In this document: positions 53,537 to 61,797 of the stretch, in pieces
Layout of the letters: each line of letters begins with the position of its first letter
How positions within the stretch are numbered: position 1 is the stretch's first letter
Origin: Tessaracoccus antarcticus
Lineage (GTDB): Bacteria > Actinomycetota > Actinomycetes > Propionibacteriales > Propionibacteriaceae
DNA: 64,000 nt
Direction: 5' to 3'
Assembly: GCF_003688855.1 (NCBI RefSeq)
Contig: NZ_REFW01000001.1
Span: 682,001 to 746,000, forward strand
Position numbers and translations under genes: made by a program
Notes under the pieces: model-generated
What the model was told of the DNA's origin: nothing
Seen by the model: only the letters and a program-made list of their open reading frames with translations
Databases searched by the model: none

Positions 53537-54227
53537 GGCTGGCCTCCTTCTCCGCCCCGGTGTTCTTGCTGGACAGGACTCCGAGGCGGCGCAGTTCGTG
53601 GGGAACGACGCGGCCCAGGAACCCGAACAGCAGGATGCCCAGCACGCCCTCGGCCAGCGCCAACGGGATCTGGGTGAGGGCGAAGATGCCGAGGAACTTG
53701 GTGACCGCGCCAGCGAAACCGCTCACGGGGTCGGGGAAGGCCAGGGCGAGTTGCAGGGATGTCGTGCAGTAGGTGGCCAGGTCGGCGACGGCCATTGCAA
53801 GGAAAATGCCGAGCCACGCCGGGCCGTTCACCCTGCGAACGAGCCTGTAGAACGCGTAGCCGCACCAAGGGCCGACGATGGCCATGGAGAACACGTTCGC
53901 GCCCAGTGTCGTCAGTCCGCCGTGGGCCAACAGCAACGCCTGGAAGAGCAGCACGACGGTTCCCAGGAAGGCCATGACGGGTGGTCCGAACAGGATGGCG
54001 CCAGCGCCGGTGCCGGTGGGGTGGGAGGAACTGCCGGTCACCGAGGGCAACTTGATGGCTGACAGGACGAAGGTGAAGGCCCCCGCCGCAGCCAGCAGCA
54101 TCTTGTTCTCCGGGGATTCCTTGGCCTTCCTGATGACTTCGCGGGCTCCGTGGATCACGAACGGCGTCGACGCCGCGAACCACAGGGCGCACTGGAGCGG
54201 AGGGAGGAACCCTTCAGCGATGTGCAT
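53529..54227 (-). CDS. cbiM: Cobalt ECF transporter substrate-binding subunit
   Basis: This 232-residue membrane protein starts [17 protein letters not shown]. In CbiM/NikM the extreme N-terminal Met-His loop binds the metal, so the start at 54227, not the ATG five codons upstream (54242), fits function. [28 protein letters not shown] includes conserved metal-site His. GGAAGGACATGCC precedes the ATG. It is the first gene of cbiMNQO, directly under a cobalamin riboswitch. Confidence 0.95.
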   Translation of the reverse strand: MHIAEGFLPPLQCALWFAASTPFVIHGAREVIRKAKESPENKMLLAAAGAFTFVLSAIKLPSVTGSSSHPTGTGAGAILFGPPVMAFLGTVVLLFQALLLAHGGLTTLGANVFSMAIVGPWCGYAFYRLVRRVNGPAWLGIFLAMAVADLATYCTTSLQLALAFPDPVSGFAGAVTKFLGIFALTQIPLALAEGVLGILLFGFLGRVVPHELRRLGVLSSKNTGAEKEASHA

Positions 54228-54241
54228 GGCATGTCCTTCCA

Positions 54242-54260
54242 CCGGGATTTCGCGTCCCGG
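54242..54260 (-). promoter_or_regulatory. Hairpin next to the cbiM ribosome site
   Basis: CCGGGA and TCCCGG pair perfectly across seven bases. The hairpin lies between the riboswitch and cbiM, and its minus-strand 3' side abuts the GGAAGGA ribosome site, so it could be part of the expression platform. Confidence 0.45.
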
Positions 54261-54269
54261 CGACAGGGC

Positions 54270-54362
54270 GAGGGTTCCAGTTCCTGACTTCCGCCTGATG
54301 GTTCAGCGGCTCACAGTGGCGCGACCGTCCCGGATGAGTCCCGGGTTCCTGGGTGACCTTCG
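54270..54362 (-). ncRNA. Cobalamin riboswitch upstream of cbiMNQO
   Basis: Minus-strand order: GGAACCCGGGACUCAUCCGGGACGGUCGCGCCACUGUGAGCC, then GGAAGUCAGGAA (B12 box, 54281-54292). GCCACUG lies at 54314-54320. It would reduce cobalt import when B12 is plentiful. Ends approximate. Confidence 0.93.
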
Positions 54363-54505
54363 CGGAATGGATGTGTATCGGCAGTCTTGCACCCGGATCC
54401 CGCGTACCACGCGGCGGGGCGGTTTAGGCCCGGACCTCCCCGGAGCCTCTGGGCAGGCCGGGATCGCTCGTCGGTACCGGCCGCTGACCGGCCCCGGGGC
54501 ATGGC

Positions 54506-54511
54506 TACGCT
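54506..54511 (+). promoter_or_regulatory. -10 element (TACGCT) of cbiC
   Basis: TACGCT lies three bases before the ATG at 54515 and six bases before the in-frame GTG at 54518. With no Shine-Dalgarno present, a leaderless start at that GTG is plausible. Confidence 0.35.
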
Positions 54512-54514
54512 GCG

Positions 54515-55177
54515 ATGGTGAAACGCGCGGAGTACCTGAGCACCGGATCGGCCATCTACGAGGAGTCCTTCAGGATCATCCGCGCCGAGACCGACCTGTC
54601 CCGCTTCCCCGATGACGTTGCCCGCGCGGTCGTGCGCATGGTGCATGCCGCCGGGGATACCAGCATCGCCGAGGAGGTGGGCTTCACGCCCGGTGTGGTG
54701 GCCGCCGCCAACGCCGCCCTTCGGCGAGGGGCCCCGATCCTGTGCGACGCCTCCATGGTGGCCACCGGCATCATCGCCTCCCGGCTACCAGCCGACAACG
54801 AGGTGGTCTGCCTCATCAAGGATCCGCGGCTGGCCACCATCGCGGAGGAACAGGGCATCACGAAGACGATGGCGGCCGTGGACCTGTGGCTACCACGCCT
54901 CGACGGCGCCGTCGTGGCCATCGGCAACGCCCCCACGGCCCTCTTCCGTCTTCTGGAAGTGGTGGCCCAGTCCGGTGTGCGCCCGGCCGCGGTGATCGGC
55001 ATTCCCGTGGGCTTCGTCGGGGCAGCCGAGTCGAAGCGTGCCCTTGCTGACAGCGGGTTGCGGCTGGAACACCTGGTCGTCCACGGGCGTCGCGGCGGCA
55101 GCGCCATGACGGTGGCCGCCGTGAACGCGATCGCCAGTATCGACGAGCTGACCAACACCTCGCGTCAGAACCCCTGA
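54515..55177 (+). CDS. cbiC: Precorrin-8X / cobalt-precorrin-8 methylmutase
   Basis: This 220-residue enzyme moves the C11 methyl to C12 to give (hydrogeno)cobyrinate. The catalytic His is in VVRMVHAAGDTSIAEEV, followed by GAPILCDASMVATGI and IGNAPTALFRLLE, all CobH/CbiC marks. It starts at ATG 54515 or, if leaderless, GTG 54518. Its TGA overlaps the cbiD ATG by one base, so the two are coupled. It is divergent from cbiMNQO. Confidence 0.95.
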   Translation: MVKRAEYLSTGSAIYEESFRIIRAETDLSRFPDDVARAVVRMVHAAGDTSIAEEVGFTPGVVAAANAALRRGAPILCDASMVATGIIASRLPADNEVVCLIKDPRLATIAEEQGITKTMAAVDLWLPRLDGAVVAIGNAPTALFRLLEVVAQSGVRPAAVIGIPVGFVGAAESKRALADSGLRLEHLVVHGRRGGSAMTVAAVNAIASIDELTNTSRQNP

Positions 55178-56292
55178 TGGTGGGCGGTCGCCAGGGCCAG
55201 TTGGCCAGCTCGGGGCTGCGTCCGGGCTGGACCACGGGGGCGTGCGCGACCGCTGCCGCCACCGCAGCATGGGAGGCGCTGCTGACAGGCGAGTTCCCCG
55301 ATCCCGTCGAGGTGGACCTGCCCCAGGGGCGGCGACCCTCTTTCGCCCTCACCGTCGAGGACGTGTCCGGTGACGTGGCGATGGCCGGGGTGACCAAGGA
55401 TGCCGGCGACGACCCCGACGTCACCCATGCGGCCCTCGTGCGGGTCACCGTCAGACGTGGCCGCCCCGGCGGGGGCGTCACGTTCACGGGGGGTCCCGGG
55501 GTCGGTCGGGTCACGCTGCCGGGCTTGCCACTGGCTGTGGGAGAACCGGCCATCAACCCCGGACCACGGCGGATGATCACGGAGAACCTGCGCGCCGTCT
55601 CACTGCGCTGCGGGGGCGTCCCCACCGACGTGGCGGTCGAGATCAGCATCGATGACGGCGCCGGGATGGCGCGACACACCTGGAACCCACGCATCGGCAT
55701 CGTCGACGGCCTCTCGGTGCTGGGGACCACCGGGGTGGTGGTGCCCTATTCCTGCAGCGCCTGGATCGACAGCATCCGCCGCGGGGTCGACGTCGCACGT
55801 GCCGCCGGGCTGCAGCATCTTGCGGGCTGCACCGGATCCACCTCTGAGCGCGTCGCCACCGAACTGTTCGGCCTGCCCACCCTGGCGCTCCTCGACATGG
55901 GTGATTTCGCCGGCGCGGTGCTCAAGTACGTCTCGCGGCATCCCGTCGAACGGCTGTCACTGGTGGGCGGGTTCGCCAAGCTGAGCAAGTTGGCCAACGG
56001 ACACCTGGACCTGCATTCACACCGCACCAGCATCGACACCGCCCATCTTTCGGCCCTCGCCCGGGATGGCGGTGCGGGCGAGGAACTGCAGCGGGGTATC
56101 CGCGGGTCGACCACGGCCATGGCTGCGCTCCAGTTGGCCGCAGCCGCAGGGGTCCCGCTCGGTGATCTCGTGGCGCTGGCGGCGCGGGACCATGCGGTCA
56201 CGGTGCTGCGTGGGGCGCCGGTCGACATCGACGTCACCTGCATAGACCGGGCCGGCGCCGTCGTGGGAACCAGCGATTCCGGTCGCAGCTGA
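55177..56292 (+). CDS. cbiD: Cobalt-precorrin-5B C1-methyltransferase
   Basis: This 371-residue enzyme is specific to the anaerobic, cobalt-early pathway. It shows LRPGWTTGACATAAATAAWEAL at the N-terminus, EPAINPGPRRMITENLRAV in the middle, and AGLQHLAGCTGSTSERVATE and LVGGFAKLSKLANGHLDLHS later. All match CbiD, which methylates C1 after ring contraction. It overlaps cbiC and converges on the cbiX-sirC gene with a 30-base gap. Confidence 0.95.
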   Translation: MVGGRQGQLASSGLRPGWTTGACATAAATAAWEALLTGEFPDPVEVDLPQGRRPSFALTVEDVSGDVAMAGVTKDAGDDPDVTHAALVRVTVRRGRPGGGVTFTGGPGVGRVTLPGLPLAVGEPAINPGPRRMITENLRAVSLRCGGVPTDVAVEISIDDGAGMARHTWNPRIGIVDGLSVLGTTGVVVPYSCSAWIDSIRRGVDVARAAGLQHLAGCTGSTSERVATELFGLPTLALLDMGDFAGAVLKYVSRHPVERLSLVGGFAKLSKLANGHLDLHSHRTSIDTAHLSALARDGGAGEELQRGIRGSTTAMAALQLAAAAGVPLGDLVALAARDHAVTVLRGAPVDIDVTCIDRAGAVVGTSDSGRS

Positions 56293-56322
56293 AAGCCGGC
56301 TCCGGTGGGGGATCCGTGCCGC

Positions 56323-57540
56323 TCAGGCGCCCTCCAGCAGTCCGGCGATCTCGTCGCGCAGCGCGCGTGAGCGCCGCGGGTCCTTGTTGCTCAGCACCGA
56401 CACCGTGGCGCCCCGGGTGCGCATGGTGGCGGGTGTCCATGCCGAACCTGCCCACGCGTCGTCGGCGCGCACGCAGAAGGTGTGTCGCGCCTCCGCCCCG
56501 TGGGCCACCCGTCGGTTGACCCTGGGATCGTCGGTGGTGGCCTGCACGTACCAGACACCCTCCAGGTCGGAGTCCTCGAAGGGACGCCGGTGCCATTCGA
56601 TCTGTCCCGTCCCGGCAAGGTGTTCCAGTGCGGGCGTGGCCGTGGGGGAGACGAGGCGAACATGCGCCCCCGCCTCCAGCAGGGTGGGCACCCGGCGCTG
56701 GGCCACGTTCCCGCCCCCCACGATGAGGACCTGGCGATCCTGCAGCAGGAGGCCGCAGACGTAGGCGGGTGACCCTTCCACCCGGTGGTCGGGGCGCATG
56801 TCGCGAAAGCGCTGGAGGACCACCCCGGCCAGTTCGTCGCAGTCGCCGATGACCTCCCCGACCCGCACAGCTGTCTCAGGGTGGTCGCAGGCCCAGGCCA
56901 GGGCCTGCTCATGGGTCCAGGTGCGCATGCGGCCCGGGAAGAGCCAGTGGCCGATCACGAGGATCTGGCCCGTTCCCTGGGCGCGGGCGCGGTCGAGCCC
57001 CTCCGGCAGGTGGGGTTGCGTCACCTGTAGGAAACAGGGCGTGACGTTGCGCCACCCACCCTGTTCGTAATGCATGCGGGCGAGCCTCACGTGGTCGGCA
57101 TTCGCGTCAGGTACCAGCGCTCCACGACCGACGAGCACGAGTGTGGTGTCCTCGCGGCGCCAGTCGCCCATGGCGTCGTCGATGCGGCGGTTCACGGCAC
57201 GAAACAGTGCCGGGTCCGGCCCCAGATGGGGGGCGTAGTCGATGCGCGCGTCGGGGAACTCCGCCACCACTTCCTCGATGAAGTCCGGGATGTCGTGGCG
57301 GACGTGGGTGCCAGTGCCCAGCATCAGCGGGACGACGACGACGCGCTTGTCGTCGGCTGGACAGCGGGAGAGGGCGGCGGACAACGCCTCGGGGATGGTG
57401 GGGTGGCTCAGCTCAATGAAACCCACGCTGACGTCGACATCGGGCAGCAGTGCTGCCACGCGCGCCGTCAGGGCGTGTGCCACCAGTTGCCCGGCGGGGT
57501 CACGTGTGCCGTGTGCGGCGATGACGAGGGCGGCAGTCAT
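56323..57540 (-). CDS. CbiX-type sirohydrochlorin cobaltochelatase fused to SirC-type dehydrogenase
   Basis: The protein has 405 residues. The first 245 are a CbiX-like chelatase with His10 in LVIAAHGTRDPAGQ, LMLGTGTHVRHDIP and VIGHWLFPGRM. From about residue 260, LLLQDRQVLIVGGGNVAQRRVPTLLEAGAHVRLVSP is the NAD-binding domain of precorrin-2 dehydrogenase (Met8/SirC). Together they oxidise precorrin-2 to sirohydrochlorin and insert cobalt, the two steps after CobA. The ATG at 57540 overlaps the cbiEGH stop as ATGA. It ends the cobI operon. Confidence 0.92.
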   Translation of the reverse strand: MTAALVIAAHGTRDPAGQLVAHALTARVAALLPDVDVSVGFIELSHPTIPEALSAALSRCPADDKRVVVVPLMLGTGTHVRHDIPDFIEEVVAEFPDARIDYAPHLGPDPALFRAVNRRIDDAMGDWRREDTTLVLVGRGALVPDANADHVRLARMHYEQGGWRNVTPCFLQVTQPHLPEGLDRARAQGTGQILVIGHWLFPGRMRTWTHEQALAWACDHPETAVRVGEVIGDCDELAGVVLQRFRDMRPDHRVEGSPAYVCGLLLQDRQVLIVGGGNVAQRRVPTLLEAGAHVRLVSPTATPALEHLAGTGQIEWHRRPFEDSDLEGVWYVQATTDDPRVNRRVAHGAEARHTFCVRADDAWAGSAWTPATMRTRGATVSVLSNKDPRRSRALRDEIAGLLEGA

Positions 57541-59924
57541 GACAGTTCCTTGCATTCGGGGGAGCGTTCCGGCATCCACTGGTAGTCGCGGGGGGTGACG
57601 ATGCGCCGCTCGCCGCTTCCCGTGGTGACGTAGCGGGTGGTGGTGGAGCCGATCACCACCAGCGAGTTCATGTCCACCCATGCGGGTTGGAACTCGGCCA
57701 TGGTGCTCATCACCACCTTTTCGCGCTGTCGGCAGGCCTGCTGCACCACGGCAACCGGTGTGTCGGGGTTCCTGTGGGGGGCGATGATCTCCAGGGCGCG
57801 GGGGAGGTGGCGGAGGCGCGTGCGGCTGCGCGGGTTGTACAGCACCGTGACGAGGTCCCCCTCGGCAGCGGCCCGCAGGCGACGCTCGATGGTCTCCCAG
57901 TCCGTGTGGAGGTCGGACAGCGAGATGGTCACGTGGTCATGACCCAGTGGCGCACCGAGGATGGCCGAGACGGCCAACGAGGCCGTGACGCCGGGCACGA
58001 TGTCCACGTCGATGCCGTCTGTCCCCTGCTCCAGCACGGGCGATGCCATGGCGTAGATGGCCGGGTCACCACCGCACACCAGGGCGACGTTCTCACCGTC
58101 GCGGGCCGCCTGGATGGCGGCCGCCGTGCGTGCTGACTCGGTGCCCATCTTCGAGGCCATGATGCGGGTCCCCGGGCGGGCCAGATCCCGGATCTGCTTG
58201 ACGTAGGGGCCGTAGCCGACGATGAAACTGGACTTGCGCAGGGCCTCGACCGCGCGGGGGGTGAGGAGGTCCCGTGAGCCGGGGCCGAGCCCCACCACGC
58301 TGAGGCATCCGCGGGCAGGCATCCGCCCCACCGCGCAGGTGGCCTCCTTGTTGCTGCATTTCGGCACCACCAGCGCAGCCCCGTGGGCGACCACGGAGGC
58401 TTCGGCGACCGAGGGGGTTCCGACGTGGCCCGCCACCAGTGCGCTCGGCGTGGGCACGTCCTGGGCGGCCAGTACGTCGGCGGTGTAGTCGATGAGGGGA
58501 ACTCCAAGTTGGCGGACCAGTTGGAGGAGTCCGATCTCGCCGGCCTTGAGGTCGATGGTCGTGATGGCGCGCACCGATTGCAGGCACAGTCCGTGCTCGC
58601 CCAGGGTGTCCTCCAGCAGACCGCGCAGCACCTCCACGGAGGTGCCGCGGTTGCAGCCCATGCCCACCACGAGGCTGTCGGGGTGCAGCACCACGGTCGG
58701 CAGGGGGCCGGGGCTGGCATCGGTGCGGTCCGTGACGAGGATGCGTGCCTCGGCGCCGGGTGCGTCCGTGGCGACGTTGGCTGGCAGTGGTGGCAACGGC
58801 CAGGGGTGTTCCTTCTCGATCCGGACCGGGCGGCCGTCGATGAGGGCACGGGTGACGCGTGCCACGTCGCCGTCGTAGTGCCAGCCGAGGGTGTCGAGGG
58901 CGGGCAGGTTCAGGGCGTCGGTGGCGGTGGTGAGCACGGCCGTGGCCCCGATCCCTTCTGCGATCCGCGTGGCCAGGGTGTTGGCCCCGCCCGCGTGGCC
59001 CCCCACGAGGGGGACTGCGAAACGGCCGGCCTCGTCGAGCACCACCACGCCGGGATCGCTCTTCTTGTCGCGCAGGAGCGGCGCAACCAGACGGGTCGTG
59101 GCGCCCAGTGCGAGGTGGCTCACCAGGAGGTCACATTCCGACCAGGCGCGGGGGAGCAACTCTGCAGTGGACCCGTCGTATCGGCGCGTGGGGGTGCCCA
59201 GTAGTGCGTCGATCTGGTCCGCCCGGCGACGGGCTGCTGGCGAGTTGACCAACTGCCCGATCACGTCGGGTGTGGCGGTGTCGGAGTCGCGCACTGCCAC
59301 CACCTCCCGGTCGATGAGCGCCGGGTCGTCCGGGTGGCCCGCCAGGACCAGGACCACGTTGGGTTCGGAGACGTCGGAGAGTTCCATGGCCTGCCGTGTG
59401 TCGAGGATGCGGACGCGTTCGTCGACCTCTCCCAACCGCTCGGCCAGCACCCAGGTGCGGTTCAGGGCGGCCAGTGCGGTGGCCAGTTCCACGATGCCGC
59501 CGGTGCTGCTGGTCAGGACCGCCATCTTGCGGTGATGTTGTGCCGTGCGGAGCGCCTCGGTGAGGGGTTTGCCGTGGGCCGACACCACCACGGCATCATC
59601 CCAGGGCAGGCCGACGGCGGCGAAGGCCGCAGCCACGGATGTCACGGCCGGCTGAACCCTGACCTGGTGGCCGGCGAGCCGAATCCGGCGCAGGATGCCG
59701 TGGAAGCCCGGGTCGCCGCTTGCCACCACCAGTGCATCCTGCCCCGGTGGTAGGTGGGACAGACGTTCAAGGGCCGGGGTCAGGGCGCCGAGCACCACCC
59801 GGCGGTCCTCGGGGACGTCGAGGCTCTCGAGGTGGCGGAGTCCGCCCACCACCAGGGCGCAGGTGCTGGCGAGTGTGCGGGTTGCAGGGGAAATCTCTCC
59901 CAGGTAGCCGTGGACGTGGATCAT
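57537..59924 (-). CDS. cbiEGH: CbiE-CbiG-CbiH trifunctional corrin ring enzyme
   Basis: The protein has 795 residues in three parts. 1-200 is CbiE (SGDPGFHGILRRI; VVVSAHGKP), the C5-methyltransferase. 240-535 is CbiG (VPLVGGHAGGANTLATRIAEG; VVGMGCNRGTS; IDLKAGEIGLLQL), which opens the ring lactone and releases acetaldehyde. 540-795 is CbiH/CobJ (LSVVGLGPGSRDLLTPRA; GGDPAIYAMASPV; TVLYNPRSRTR), the C17-methyltransferase. The same fusion order is known from Propionibacterium. GGAGGGATGAC precedes the ATG; cobM ends one base upstream. Confidence 0.94.
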   Translation of the reverse strand: MIHVHGYLGEISPATRTLASTCALVVGGLRHLESLDVPEDRRVVLGALTPALERLSHLPPGQDALVVASGDPGFHGILRRIRLAGHQVRVQPAVTSVAAAFAAVGLPWDDAVVVSAHGKPLTEALRTAQHHRKMAVLTSSTGGIVELATALAALNRTWVLAERLGEVDERVRILDTRQAMELSDVSEPNVVLVLAGHPDDPALIDREVVAVRDSDTATPDVIGQLVNSPAARRRADQIDALLGTPTRRYDGSTAELLPRAWSECDLLVSHLALGATTRLVAPLLRDKKSDPGVVVLDEAGRFAVPLVGGHAGGANTLATRIAEGIGATAVLTTATDALNLPALDTLGWHYDGDVARVTRALIDGRPVRIEKEHPWPLPPLPANVATDAPGAEARILVTDRTDASPGPLPTVVLHPDSLVVGMGCNRGTSVEVLRGLLEDTLGEHGLCLQSVRAITTIDLKAGEIGLLQLVRQLGVPLIDYTADVLAAQDVPTPSALVAGHVGTPSVAEASVVAHGAALVVPKCSNKEATCAVGRMPARGCLSVVGLGPGSRDLLTPRAVEALRKSSFIVGYGPYVKQIRDLARPGTRIMASKMGTESARTAAAIQAARDGENVALVCGGDPAIYAMASPVLEQGTDGIDVDIVPGVTASLAVSAILGAPLGHDHVTISLSDLHTDWETIERRLRAAAEGDLVTVLYNPRSRTRLRHLPRALEIIAPHRNPDTPVAVVQQACRQREKVVMSTMAEFQPAWVDMNSLVVIGSTTTRYVTTGSGERRIVTPRDYQWMPERSPECKELS

Positions 59925-59925
59925 G

Positions 59926-60783
59926 TCATCCCTCCCGGGGATCGCTGGGATGGTTCTCGGCCTGCCCGGTCACAGGTCCGGCGCCGCGCTCGCGGAGGTC
60001 GCGTCGCGCCTCCGGGTCGGCGCTGCGGTACTCGTGGCGAAAGCCGGGGTGGTAGAGGTGACTGCGGCTGCCCTCAGGCGCCTCTGCCATGGCTGGACCC
60101 ACCAGGACGACGGTGTGCTTCCACAGCTTGTGCTCGCGCATCGTGGTGGAGAGTGTGGACAAGGTGCAGCGCATCATTTTCTCGTCGGGCCAGCTGACGC
60201 GGTAGCCGATGATGCAGGGCGTCCCGGGCGCGTAACCACCTGCGAGGAGTTCGTCCTGCAGTTGCTTGTTGCGTGCAGCGGAGAGGTACAGCGCCATGGT
60301 GGCGCCGTGGGCGGCGAAGGAGCGGACGGTCTCCTTGGGTGGCATGGGGGTCCGTCCGCCCTCGAGGCGGGTCAGGATGAACGACTGGCAGACCTCGGGG
60401 AGTGTGATCTCGGCATTCATGCGTGCTGCGGCCGCGGAGAAGGCAGAGACGCCTGGCACGGTCTCGACGTCCAACCCGAGCGCGCGGCAGATGCGCACCT
60501 GTTCGGCGGTGGCGCCGTAGATGGACGGGTCCCCGGTGTGCACCCGGGCCACCAGAAGCTCCTCCCGGGCTGCGCGTCGGTAGTGGAGCTCGGTGTCCTC
60601 GAGTGCTTCACCAGCGGAATCGACCAGCACGGCCCCCGGCTTGGCGTCGGCAACGATGGCGGGGTGGACCAGGCTGGAGGCCCAGATGATGATGTCGGCC
60701 TCTGCGATCACGCGGGCACCGCGCACGGTGATGAGGTCCGCGGCGCCGGGTCCGGCGCCCACGAAGACCACGCGACCGGTCAC
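59926..60783 (-). CDS. cobM: Precorrin-4 / cobalt-precorrin-4 C11-methyltransferase
   Basis: This 285-residue tetrapyrrole methylase shows VVFVGAGPGAADLITVRGARVI, VARVHTGDPSIYGATAEQ, and VPGVSAFSAAAARMNAEITLPEVCQSFILTR, the CobM/CbiF signature. It starts at GTG overlapping the cobI stop (GTGA) and stops one base before cbiEGH, so it is translationally coupled on both sides. It adds the C11 methyl. Confidence 0.95.
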   Translation of the reverse strand: MTGRVVFVGAGPGAADLITVRGARVIAEADIIIWASSLVHPAIVADAKPGAVLVDSAGEALEDTELHYRRAAREELLVARVHTGDPSIYGATAEQVRICRALGLDVETVPGVSAFSAAAARMNAEITLPEVCQSFILTRLEGGRTPMPPKETVRSFAAHGATMALYLSAARNKQLQDELLAGGYAPGTPCIIGYRVSWPDEKMMRCTLSTLSTTMREHKLWKHTVVLVGPAMAEAPEGSRSHLYHPGFRHEYRSADPEARRDLRERGAGPVTGQAENHPSDPREG

Positions 60784-61592
60784 AGCCGGCCCCCGGTGCC
60801 GCTGCGCTGCGCCGGAACCAGGACGGTGCTGAAGTACGGCGCACGCCGTCCCTCGTCCACGTCGGTGAGGGTGACCAGTTGTTCGTCGTCGAGGCCGATC
60901 TGCACGCCGAGTACCCCGTCTCGTCCCCTGCGCCTGAGAAGTTCGACAACTTCGGGGAGGTGGCGCCCGCCCTTGTAGGCCACCACGGTGTCCACGGTGT
61001 CCAGGACGCGGCCGAGGACCTCCAGACCAGCCGTGATGGGGACGAGCGCCAGGGTCTCCGTGCCCTCCACGAGGGGTGTGCGGCTCCGCGCGGCAAGGGC
61101 CTGCATGGCGGTGATGCCCGGGATCACCTCCACCTCCACCTCCTGCAGTCGCTCGACGACGTGGGCGGCCAGGTAGGAGAAGGTGGAGTAGACGCTCGGG
61201 TCTCCGACGGTGGCGAACGCCACCACGTCGGCGCCGGACTCGAAGGCGCTGATGGCGGCCTCGGCGGAATCGAGCCAGGCCTGTTTGCGCCGCCCACTGA
61301 TGCCGGAACGGTCAGCCATGGAGAACGGGATCCGCTGGATGGTGGGGGCCGCGGAGGGGCAGGCCTGTGTGACGATCGTCTCTGCCCTGCCGGCGCCGTC
61401 TCCGGAGCCCTCGGTGGCGGGAACCAGCACGACGTCGGCCCCAGCAAGGGCATGCAGTGCCTTGACGGTGACCAGTTCAGGATCGCCCGGTCCCACCCCC
61501 ACGCCGATCAGTCGTGGACGGGTGCTGGATCGGGTGGTGGGCCCCACAAAGGGCCTCGTGGAGCTCTTCTTGCCGGTGGTCACGTCGCGCAT
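60780..61592 (-). CDS. cobI: Precorrin-2 / cobalt-factor II C20-methyltransferase
   Basis: This 270-residue methylase shows LIGVGVGPGDPELVTVKALHAL, AFATVGDPSVYSTFSYLAAHV and VIPGITAMQALAARSRTPLVEGTE, as in CobI/CbiL. The ATG at 61592 is chosen because AGGAGG lies four bases upstream; the longer open frame runs through the riboswitch. It is the first gene of the operon cobI-cobM-cbiEGH-cbiX/sirC. Confidence 0.95.
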   Translation of the reverse strand: MRDVTTGKKSSTRPFVGPTTRSSTRPRLIGVGVGPGDPELVTVKALHALAGADVVLVPATEGSGDGAGRAETIVTQACPSAAPTIQRIPFSMADRSGISGRRKQAWLDSAEAAISAFESGADVVAFATVGDPSVYSTFSYLAAHVVERLQEVEVEVIPGITAMQALAARSRTPLVEGTETLALVPITAGLEVLGRVLDTVDTVVAYKGGRHLPEVVELLRRRGRDGVLGVQIGLDDEQLVTLTDVDEGRRAPYFSTVLVPAQRSGTGGRL

Positions 61593-61635
61593 CCTGCCTC
61601 CTGGGTCTCTCGCCCCTAGGGTGTGGCGTGCATGC

Positions 61636-61722
61636 TGCGAGTATCTGACTGACGTGGAGAACACGTTCACAGTGGCGGGACCGTCCCGGAATCTCACCGG
61701 GTTCCTCGCGATCCATGCTTGG
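61636..61722 (-). ncRNA. Cobalamin riboswitch upstream of cobI
   Basis: On the minus strand: GGAACCCGGUGAGAUUCCGGGACGGUCCCGCCACUGUGAACG, then the B12 box GUCAGUCAGAUAC (61641-61653), all in order. GCCACUG is at 61670-61676. The AGGAGG of cobI lies about 40 bases further on. Ends approximate. Confidence 0.95.
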
Positions 61723-61749
61723 TTGTCATTCATCTTTGCAGTGGCGCCG

Positions 61750-61771
61750 CGGCCCTCCTCCAGAGGGGCCG
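61750..61771 (-). terminator. Probable terminator after cobQ
   Basis: CGGCCCTC (61750-61757) can pair with GAGGGGCCG (61763-61771) with one bulged base over a five-base loop, between the cobQ stop and the next riboswitch. No T-run. Confidence 0.5.
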
Positions 61772-61797
61772 ATTAGCACTGGAGGACCGCGAACGGG

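Noticed and set aside
52683-54062. A 459-codon plus-strand frame opposite cbiQ, cbiN and cbiM
   Set aside because: The minus strand holds three recognisable cobalt-transporter genes with operon overlaps; the plus frame is Arg/Ala/Pro-rich noise.
61739-61746. A further CAGTGGCG resembling the cobalamin riboswitch core
   Set aside because: Only the short core is present; the flanking CCGG hairpin and the B12 box are missing, and a true aptamer lies 60 bases away.
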